Shown one piece after another: positions 1 through 9,589 of a stretch of DNA of 23,022 nucleotides. Made by a program: the position numbers and the translations under genes. The notes beneath the pieces were generated by a model. It was not told where the DNA came from, did not search any database, and worked only from the letters and a program-made list of their open reading frames with translations. Numbering within the stretch: the stretch's first letter is position 1; each line of letters starts with the position of its first letter. Origin of the DNA: Smittium mucronatum (lineage: Eukaryota; Kickxellomycota; Harpellomycetes; Harpellales; Legeriomycetaceae); contig LSSL01005533.1 of the NCBI GenBank assembly GCA_001953115.1, positions 1-23,022 on the forward strand. The letters run 5' to 3'.

Positions 1-97
1 TTTTCGAAAATTTTCAACTTTTTTTTAAATTTTATAATAGTGTTTTTATTCATTTTTATTAAATTTAAAAATTAATTCTGCGTAAAAAAAAAACTCC
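1..97 (+). repeat. SINE-like retroposon 3' tail, copy A (partial)
   Basis: T-rich stretch with GAAAATTTTCAACTTTTTTT, then a TTTATTAAATTTAAAA block, closing with AATTCTGCGTAAAAAAAAA. The same order of blocks recurs at 3091-3198 and 4611-4692, so this is the 3' end of a repeat whose body lies left of the window. The tail ending in a short A-run fits a retroposon. That the family is a SINE, and not the 3' end of a LINE, is inference. Confidence 0.6.
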
Positions 98-99
98 CG

Positions 100-150
100 A
101 TCTAGCTCAATCCGTGCAGATCGGAAAACCCCTTGGGGGGGGGGGGGGGG
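100..150 (+). repeat. SINE-like head with tRNA A-box-like motif and G16 tract
   Basis: Directly after copy A's A-run comes TAGCTCAATCCGTGCAGATCGG, resembling the D-arm/A-box region of a tRNA (TAGCTCAGTnGGTAGAGC). It is followed by AAAACCCCTT and 16 consecutive G (135-150). A related head is at 2872-2916 (CTCAGTTAGAGCAGATCGG, then AGGGGTGGGGGTC). The position immediately behind a tail suggests head-to-tail repeats. LINE coding sequence starts right after the G tract. No convincing B-box was found. Confidence 0.45.
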
Positions 151-154
151 TTGA

Positions 155-2700
155 CACAAAGTTGCGATCATCTTTGCAGGTGAATTCAATATGGACGCAA
201 AAAAAAAGTAATAAGTTTATAAGAAAGCCTGGCATCAGTTTCGACTATGCCTGAATAACCAACTCACTGGGTTCTCGATGGAATAGGAAGGTTATGGGTC
301 GAATGATCGATCACGTATATTTATATGGGTTTGGATCAAGACCAAACCGGTACTTACAAAAAAAATATTGAAATATCTGACCATTTTTCTATTAAAGCTG
401 AATGGGAATTGGATTCTATGGCTAAGACCCTCACAAAAAAGAAAAATAAACGTGGAAAAAATTGAATCAGTTAAAGAGCAATTAATTTCAAGCAACAGAT
501 TCGACCCATTGACCACCGATTGGATCGACATAAATCAAAGTTCTAAAGAGTTAATTCATATAACATGGAATATATCTGACCGATTAGGCACTATAACCGA
601 TCTATCCGATCTCTCCGATCAAAAAATTTTTTTTCTATCAAAACTACAAAAAAATTAAAAAAAAACAAAAAGTTTTCAAACTTTTGACTAAGGGTAAAAT
701 CGATTTGGATGCCTATTTAAAGGTGAAATATGATGCTGAGAAGTCAAAAAAAAACTTGATTCAAAAATTTTTTATGAAAAAAAACTCTTGAAACTTAATG
801 AATATATAACCACTAATGAGCCAAAAAAATGTGAGAATTCATCAAATACTCAAAGGAAAAATTTAAAACAAGAACTTATGTAGTTTTAGTGCTTTATATT
901 CACAAATTTTTGATAATAGATCGTGAGATCAAACTAAAATTTTGGTAAAATCGCTTCAAAATTTTTGCAATGGATATAACTGGGAAAAGTAGAACTAGTG
1001 ATAAGTGGGAAACGATGCCGAAATAATGCATTTAATCCCTCACAGAATTGAAGTGCCAATAAAACGGTCGAAAATAACAAAGGATACACAATAAATGTTA
1101 ACAATAAGCTTTTGAGAATGATGGAATCCCTTACGATTTATGGAAACTGATCTAATCAGAAATTTATCCTACTTATAAAATGGAAAATATGGTTTTAAAA
1201 TTTTTAAAAATTATTTGAGACACCATTGACATCCTTGAAATAACTATATCAGCATTTTGTTACCTGTTTCCTAAAAAGGAAGTATCCAAGACCCAAAAAG
1301 TTACCGTGGTATCTCACTTATACCGACGTTGATAAAAATTTCGGCTAACGTTTTAGCCGATAAAATTTCGGTCATAAGAGAAAAACATCAAATATTTTCA
1401 AAATAACAAGGAAGATTTATACTTGAGAGGAATACATTTCACATAAAAAAATTTTTATGAAATTTTGAAACGCAGAAAATCAATGTACTTAGAAATCCGG
1501 ATAAATTTTACAATTTTTTCCAAATCTTATGACCTTGTACTGCACATGAAATTGATTAATAGGCCTAGAAAAATGGGAATCAGTGGATATTTTTTTTAAA
1601 ATATAAACGAAATATATGATTCACCTAAACTAACAGTACGAATATGAGATACGTGACAATTACATCCGATTATAAATACGGTGTGCGACAAGGATACCCA
1701 GCATCATAAATTTTGATTGATTGTTTTATTAATAATATTTTCAAGGGGATGAAGGAAGTTTATTTAAAATCAGTTGGTAAAAAAAATTCATAACCACTAT
1801 TCACCAACGATGCGGTAATAATAGCAAACAAGCCGTAGTCCTTACAAATTTATTAAGCATAGTTTTTAGTTATGGAAATACCTGAAAAATAAAAATCAGC
1901 GCATCGAAGTACATGATTCTACGAATCGGCTCCAAAATATCTCAAAAACTCACTGAACAATTCTAAAATTAAGAAATTCTTCAAAAATATGAATATTTGG
2001 GATAAAATTTTATTGGTTATTGGTCATCATCAACCAAAATAAAAAAATATATATTAAAAAAAGTTAAAAAAGCATTTTTTGAATGACAAAAATTTCTGTC
2101 TAGGACATATCTCTCTACCTCGAACACAATGAAATTTATGTATTAAATATCCATTCCAATTTGTTCTTATATGATGAAAAATTCGTTATGAGGTAATCCC
2201 GAACCAAGCATACACAAAATGAACTTTATAAATCAATCATATTCGCTGTAATGTTTATTAAATTCTACAGATATTGAAAAAATTAAAAATTAACTGTTCA
2301 TAAAATGTGTTGTCCTGAAAGCCAGTTTAGTTTGTGAGCGACATAAAAAAAAAGGCAAAGCTCAATAGCTTGTATTGCTGACTATTTTAAAATCCCTGCG
2401 ATGATCCAGGATAAGTGCATGAATGTCGGTGACATCTAGATGGCTCAAAAATATTGAAAAACCGGCGAAATTTTTCAAACTGAAAATTCATTGTTCGATG
2501 GAAAAAAGTTTGAATAACCGATCAAAATTTCACAAATGGGTTAAAGATCGGGGAATAAAAAATTCTGGAAACTGTATAGAACTTCAGACCCTGTACCTAG
2601 GTCAGGTAATATACTTCCGGAAAATAGGGAAAACCTTAATCGGCTGGTTTTGGATGGTTCAACTTCTGTCCAATGGAAAAATATTCTAAGGGAAATTTAA
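155..2700 (+). pseudogene. Degenerate 5'-truncated LINE (APE endonuclease + reverse transcriptase)
   Basis: Non-LTR retrotransposon pseudogene read across all three plus frames. In order: the endonuclease GDFN-type motif (GEFNMD, 179-196) after a hydrophobic strand; GRMIDHVYLYGFGSRP (299-346); an endonuclease-end SDQ near 616; a linker (about 690-780); then RT blocks DGIPYDLW (1120-1143), YRGISLIPTLIK (1302-1337), DLVLHMKLI with RKMGISGYF (about 1531-1596), GVRQGYPAS (1680-1706), LFTNDA where LINEs have FADD (1797-1814), and ISASKYMILRIGSK (about 1889-1930) plus YEYLG near 1990. An open stretch at 2423-2689 (WLKNIEKPAKFF...) is probably the C-terminal part. Stops and frameshifts interrupt every block and the catalytic FADD is mutated, so it is dead. 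ORF1 and the 5' part of the endonuclease are missing. No RNase H was recognised. The clade cannot be fixed by eye. Confidence 0.85.
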
Positions 2701-2861
2701 CATATATTTTTTCCTTTTTTGCAAAAAATAAATCCAGAGACAAATGAGAACTTATTTTTAGTAGGTGAAAAATGAGAAAACGTCCACAGAAATACAATTG
2801 AGATATTTTTTGCCCAAAATATTAATTATCAGCGAGTTTTATTGTTTCATATTCAGATTCA
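2701..2861. other. LINE 3' flank, no recognised feature
   Basis: AT-rich sequence between the last coding-like part of the LINE and the next SINE-like head. It may hold the LINE 3' UTR, but no A-tail or target-site duplication was recognised, so the LINE's 3' boundary is undefined. Confidence 0.4.
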
Positions 2862-3198
2862 ACTCAGTTAGAGCAGATCGGAAAAATCATTAGGGGTGGG
2901 GGTCTAAAAATTCTTTTTTTCAGCTCCGCGATGACCACGTAAGTAAAATAATTTAATTAGGAACAGAAAAAAAAATTTTATGGCATTATTGTTGCCCGTT
3001 ATTAATACTGAAATTATTAATAGATCAACAGCCCCTTTGAACCAATGCCCAGTGATACAGAGCTGCTGAGTGGTAAAGCGGGGTTGAGTAGGATTTTTTT
3101 TTTTTTGAAATTTTTTTTTGTTATCTTTTATTATCTTTTATTTTCATTAATTATTTACTATTTTTTATTGATTTGAAATAAATTCTGCGTAAAAAAAA
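2862..3198 (+). repeat. SINE-like retroposon, copy B (apparently head to tail)
   Basis: The most complete copy. The head has CTCAGTTAGAGCAGATCGG (tRNA D-arm-like) and AGGGGTGGGGGTC. A middle of low complexity follows. The conserved 3' body at about 3028-3090 (CCCCTTTGAACCAATGCCC ... GAGCTGCTGAGTGGTAAAGC ... GAGTAGG) is shared with 4551-4610. A T-rich tail ends in AAATAAATTCTGCGTAAAAAAAA, as in copies A and C. GCTGAGTGGTAAAGC also resembles the A-box of a Ser/Leu tRNA. About 340 bp is a normal SINE length. Whether head and body form one unit rests on a single joined copy. Confidence 0.55.
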
Positions 3199-3818
3199 GT
3201 TTTATTTTAGAGCTGTATGAGTATAAAAAGAATGATTGTATTAATGTTTATTTTTTTGTGTTTCTCAGATCTGTGAGGGAGATTTTACACCCAAAAATGT
3301 GAATGTAAATTAATACCAAGGCCTGATATGGGGGGGGGGGGGGGGATAACTCTTTATATTGCACTAGACACTGATGAATTATCTAAATATTTGATTACAA
3401 AATTTAATGGAAACCAAGAGAGTGCAAGTAATTTTTTTTAGAGATTATTTTCCTTCAAGCCTCTTTTTTTATCTTTCAAAATTATAATCATGTCTACTTT
3501 TATCTAAAAAACAGTAAGATAAATTCCTTTAGAAGTAATAGCTGCATATGTATACCTTTTTTTATTTTTCATTTTCAAAAAATTGATTGAGAATTAAAAT
3601 TATTTTGTAAGCAAAAAAACAGCTTCGTGAAAGGAAAGATACTATAAAGGTTTCATATAACATCTTATTATGACTAGTTTTAATTAAATAAGTTCCAATA
3701 TAAATAAATTAAATCGAAAAGCTTTCTCAATAAATGTCTGAGCGCCTGTAAAAAACCCCTTATACTGAGAAAAATTTGGTATTTTTTTGTACAAATTTAA
3801 ATAACAAGGAGCAAGATA

Positions 3819-3839
3819 ATATATATATATATATATATA
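3819..3839. repeat. (AT)n microsatellite
   Basis: About ten uninterrupted AT dinucleotides in a plain AT-rich spacer. Confidence 0.9.
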
Positions 3840-4271
3840 CATGTTTCAATAATTTAAATATGAGTATTTAGTCACGTTATAAATCTACAAAGTATTCTTT
3901 GAATTTATTTTAGAGCTTTATTATCTATTAAATGGACAAAAAAGAATAGCAAAATTTGGGAATTTTAGCTCAATAAAAATAATCATGAGCTCATACTAAC
4001 ATATTACTTTCAGCATAATAATTGTGCATATTCATTTGCTATGTGCATCTATAGTGAAAAAATATTTTTAGGCACATCTGTGGTATTGTCATAATTACTT
4101 CTGGTTTAATTATCAAAGGTTTATCTTATATGTAATTTTTAATTCCTGTGCTTATAAATAATCAAGATATTTGTACTGAAATGAGATCGCTATCGAGATT
4201 TTTTAATTCTCAATTTTTTTAATATGGAATTTCATATAGGATAGCAGAATAAGAAAATTTTCGAAATTTTA

Positions 4272-4436
4272 ATGGATAAAGATACACAAGGGGCAGATAG
4301 GATTGTTATTGATAGAATTGATGATTACTCTGCAAATGATCTGATCGATAAATTACGGAAAACAATGTGACTACCTGCAGATAAATACATTAAGGTAATA
4401 AATCAAGTGAACAATGTGACTGATAATAATAATTAG
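4272..4436 (+). pseudogene. Coding-like fragment of unknown origin
   Basis: From ATG at 4272 the frame reads MDKDTQGADRIVIDRIDDYS, continues to a single internal TGA, and resumes with LPADKYIKVINQVNN up to a TAG near 4435. The charged, non-repetitive composition is less biased than the surrounding sequence, which suggests an old exon or transposon ORF fragment. I do not recognise the family. It could be chance, because the whole stretch is only about 54 codons. Confidence 0.3.
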
Positions 4437-4547
4437 AGCAATAATCAAACATGATATAATTTAAAAAAATTCTAATATTTATGAACTCCTGTTCATAGTA
4501 TAATTTAAACAGAATCTATAAAACAAAGACTCGTTTTATAAAAGGTA

Positions 4548-4692
4548 AACCTTGAACCAATGCCCTCGAGGTATGGAGCTGCTAAAGCGGCAGAGGGGAG
4601 TAGGGTGACAATTTTTTTGAAAAATTTTCACTTTTTTTAATTTTTTTAAATTAGTTTTTATTAACTTTAAAATAAATTTCCCGTAAAAAAAA
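4548..4692 (+). repeat. SINE-like retroposon 3' part, copy C
   Basis: Matches copy B's 3' body (CCTTGAACCAATGCCC ... GGAGCTGCTAAAGCGG ... GAGTAGGGTGACA) but lacks the GAGTGGT segment within it. It then matches copy A's tail (GAAAAATTTTCACTTTTTTT ... TTTATTAACTTTAAAATAAA) and ends TTCCCGTAAAAAAAAAA, a variant of TTCTGCGTAAAA. The head is missing, consistent with 5' truncation on insertion. Confidence 0.65.
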
Positions 4693-5121
4693 AATTATAA
4701 ATGGTGAATACTTCCCATTTTAGTTTCGATAAAAAAAGTTACTAATCAAAAATGATTAACCTGATTAGCATATTATGATCGGTTGGTACAGGTAGCGTAC
4801 GGGATAAATCGATTCAAGTGCAGTTCCTATGCTCCATCAGTCCTAATATTGCTCCTCCTAGAACTGGAATCTGGAGAAAGTTCAGTATCCTTAATCAGGT
4901 GTCGAGAATAATCCTGTAAATTTTGGAGAAAAAAATTTCTTGGCAATCATCATCGATTACCTAAGCTATGAAAAGATAATATACTCCGTGAGGGGGTTTC
5001 AATTTTTATGTCACGGAACTTTTTTTTGTTATTTATTTATATTTTATAATTTATGACTATTTTTTTGTAAAAAATTTGAAATGATTAAGAAAATAGTAAT
5101 ATTAAGCGTTTATTAGCTCTC
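4693..5121. other. Spacer with a short GC-richer stop-free block
   Basis: Between copy C and the piggyBac relic. Positions 4779-4917 read without stops in one plus frame for 46 codons (starts SVGTGSVRDKSIQVQFL; later APPRTGIWRKF) and look less AT-biased than the surroundings. An ATG at 4753 is in the same frame but separated by a TGA at 4776. No family was recognised. The rest is AT-rich with no features. Confidence 0.35.
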
Positions 5122-7569
5122 CTAACCACATATATTTTTTAATAATTTAATTTCCAAAAAGAAAAAAAAAACATAAACGCGCCCAAATGTGTCAAAATGA
5201 CAATTCAAATTAATAGGTAAATTGTTATTATTTATTTTATATTTTCAAGAGAAAAAAAATCTAGATATATTGATAAAAAAACCGTTTCGTTTGAAATAAG
5301 TAAGAAACTAAAGAAATCCTTTATTTCAAAAATAAGTGGCAAAAAAAAATAGGTGTATTGAAATAAAATAATCTTCAAAAAAAAATCAAATGAAAAATTT
5401 TATTCTAATTTTGAATTGCATGTAATGCACCTAACCCTTTTAATGAAAGGTTTTCCACAAAAGTTATCATGAAAATCATCGAAATTCTGTGACATAAATA
5501 TGGACTTAATAGGCGTGAATCTAGTACACTTCATCATTTTAATTATTTTACTTTGATTTATATTTGGTGATTTCGGGTTCAAAGTTTTATATAAGTTCTG
5601 TGATATTAAATGGTTTCAAAAAAACCTTTATTAGGGCATCATTCATTATTTCGAGTTATCATTGATAAGGATATTGCTCTTATGTAAAGATTTCTTTTAG
5701 AAAATCTGTTTTTTTCATTCCATTTTGGCTAAAAATTGCTCCAAATTACATATGAAGCAATTCTGCGAATATAAAAAATGATATGGAAAACTTCGACAGG
5801 CCATCTATTAATTCTTTCCCTTGTTGTGCAATTACGTTCCATTATGGCTAAGGTGTCCACATCGCCTTTGTTTGAATTATAATGATAGATTATCTCGGGT
5901 TTGTAATTGTTTTTTAATGAAAACTTCTTTCAAAATGAATTTTTTTATAGCAAAAACACTGCCTTGTTTGGAATTGGGAAATAGGAAACTATGATGGCAT
6001 TTTTCCTAAAACCGAAATATGCTATATTGGGAAGTTTTTTTTGATTATGGAAAATCTTTGGGAATGAGCTTTTTGTTTTTTATACAGGTTCCCACTATTC
6101 TTATTCCTTTTGATAATAAATCATTTCCAACTCGTAGCTAGTAAAAAAAAAATAGAAAGTTAAATATTTATGTGAGCCAATGTATTGTTATTTTTCTGTT
6201 TCACCAACTCAGCTATAGAGATCTCTTGAATAATTATTGTTAAGCATTGCTAGATATGGCATTCCAATTAATTTTTAGTTAATAAGACTATAGCAGATCC
6301 ACCGAATCTTTGTACTATACTTGTCGGGTTTGATGGGAATTATTTTCTTGAAACTAGATTTTCCTCTGAAGGAGACCATTTGTTCATCCACTGTTATATA
6401 TTCACCAGGAGAGTAATATTTAATTATTATTTTAGAAATATTGCCCCAAAGTTGTCTTTTTGGCGCTAGCTTATCAAAGGTTCCCCTAGAGCTTCTTGAT
6501 TCTTTGCTGCCAAATATTATTTGCCTTAAAATTTTGCAAAATCTGTTTTTGACAATTGCAGCTATTAATACTGACTAACCACATAATGAAGACCAGTGCT
6601 CGAATATTTATGATTTGAAACTATTAAAAATTCCAATCATCAGGAATAAAACTAAGCGGTAATTCTGTTTTTATTTTTATTTAAAAAAAAAATTCCGAAT
6701 TTACTCTTATTCGTTCAGTATTTTTGTGTTTTATCAATAATTTCAGGGCGTTATTATCAAAATATAAATTAAAATATTCTATAGTATCTTTTAAAAATTA
6801 TATCTTGTAATATTTGCTTTTTTAATTTTCCCTTTCATTAGGATTTCGAAAAATGTTTTTTCCTTATTAATAACGGAACTGCTCCATTCGGTTCCACCCC
6901 TAACAATTATTTCATCGCTGTTGGAGATTTTTTTGTGCAGTTCGTTCATAGAATCACCGATGGTAATTTCATCGATAATTTTTTGATTAGATCTGTATTC
7001 ATTATTATCTAATTCGTATGATCGATCCATAAATATTTCAGATTCATTAGAAATATTACAAACATCTTTTATTTCTATGGCCTCCGAAATAAATTTAAAA
7101 CATATACATGAATAACTGATTGTAATATATTATTATATATGTTTGAAACTTTACAATATGAATTTTTAAAAACAACTAATATTATTATAGAGGAGATTAA
7201 GAAATTTCAATCACTTATATTCTTTCCGGAATAATATTGGCACAAGCAAATCTATTTAATAGCGAGTGTTGAAAGGCTTTAAAAATGATAATTCCTGTAA
7301 TGCTTTTTAACTCTGCACTATGATATACTTTTTTTTTTTGCAAATGTGCCAAAACGAAAAATTTGGTAGCGTGTATGATGTGATTTTTTTTAAAAGAGCA
7401 CAGATTCTTTGATTTTCTTTCTTTTTGAATAACTCAATATATCACATTAATTATAACCTAAATGAAAAATTTGTAAATTTTTTATGAAGATTGGATAATA
7501 ATTTTCGTAAGTTTTTTAATTCAAAATGAAAAATGGGTTAAAAAAATTATCTGGGCATATGCGGGTTAA
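5122..7569 (-). mobile_element. Candidate boundaries of a piggyBac-type DNA transposon
   Basis: The transposase relic (5400-7094, minus) is enclosed by possible short terminal inverted repeats. On the right, ATATGCGGG followed by TTAA (7557-7569); on the left, CTAA followed by CCACATAT (5122-5133), i.e. CC(C)(G/A)CATAT on both ends with a T-run inside. piggyBac elements insert at TTAA and usually begin with CCC, and the implied 2.45 kb is a normal size. The left TTAA is altered and the repeats are short, so the boundaries are tentative. Another GGGTTAA lies at 7534-7540. Confidence 0.45.
5400..7094 (-). pseudogene. Degenerate piggyBac-family transposase
   Basis: DDE (DDD) transposase of the piggyBac family (DDE_Tnp_1_7), decayed by stops and frameshifts. 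Reading down the minus strand: an acidic N-terminus (around MDRSYELDNN at 7030, open upstream to about 7094); DTIEYFNLYFDNNALKLL (near 6784-6722), the family's FF..LF motif; HWSS and VKNRFCKILRQIIFG (near 6600-6510); YYSPGEYITVDEQMVSFRGK with the first catalytic Asp (TVDEQ at 6394-6380), followed by KKIIPIKPDKYSTKIRW; the DNFFTS region with its Asp lost (about 6150); LLSKGIRIVGT (6120-6087) matching the family's vGTvrknR block; and YNSNKGDVDTLAIMERN (near 5882-5830) with the third Asp, then RERINRWPVEVFH. The C-terminal segment ends in a short CxxC (RCITCNSKLE), a trace of the usual Cys-rich tail. It is non-functional because the frame is broken repeatedly and the second Asp motif is damaged. 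Family assignment is firm. Confidence 0.88.
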
Positions 7570-8002
7570 ACGATATTCTACCACCACGCTCGATTTGTAG
7601 CTAGTTTTAATGTTATTTCCCGCTTCTCTATTTTTTGGCATATCACGGAGCTATATGCAGTCGAAAAGATGATAATAGTGTGGATTTTAATCTTACAATA
7701 AAATTCCATTATAGAAAAAAAATTAAAAAATAGAGTGAATCTAAAAAAGGAATATCAATACCCAATTAAAAGACTTGTTTTTTGGTGTCACATCAATGTC
7801 ACCAAATAAAAGTTAGTGCGATCTACAAACATGAGCTTATCATCAATTTCGACACAGCCGGGCTTAGGCTGATTTATTTACAGTTATTGGCTGAAAAAGG
7901 TATGGTAGTTTTTAGTCGACTTGAGCTATAAGAAATTTATGTATTCTATGATCCTTTAAGGGGGTTAAAATAGAGAGGAAGCTATCAAAAATATCCCAGA
8001 AA
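7570..8002. other. Upstream region of the tryptophanyl-tRNA synthetase gene
   Basis: AT-rich, with an imperfect hairpin at about 7783-7805 (GGTG-tc-ACAT / ATGT-CACC). The synthetase reading frame stays open upstream of its first ATG to 7952 (in-frame TGA at 7949). No TATA box or other promoter element can be supported. Confidence 0.4.

Positions 8003-9589
<1,587 letters not shown>

Larger units (their letters stand above)
3199..4546. other. AT-rich spacer with coding-like scraps
   Basis: No intact gene. It contains a G16 tract (3330-3345) followed by a short stop-free stretch (about 3346-3440, including LYIALDTDELSKYLITKFNG), an (AT)n microsatellite (about 3819-3839), and a second stop-poor stretch at 4272-4436 (listed separately). 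The rest shows no motif I can name. Confidence 0.4.

Noticed and set aside
292..531. 79-residue minus-strand open frame over the LINE
   Set aside because: It is antisense to the LINE endonuclease remains, which carry recognisable motifs on the plus strand. It has no motif of its own.
4779..4835. Possible tRNA gene (TAGCGTACGGG plus CGATTCAAGTG resembling A- and B-boxes)
   Set aside because: The two boxes are far too close and no acceptor stem or anticodon arm can be drawn.
5174..7360. Similar motifs CAAATGTGTCAAAATGAC (5187) and CAAATGTGCCAAAACGAA (7342) as transposon ends
   Set aside because: They are in direct, not inverted, orientation and lie inside the TTAA-flanked candidate ends, so they are not piggyBac terminal repeats. 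They may be internal repeats or chance.
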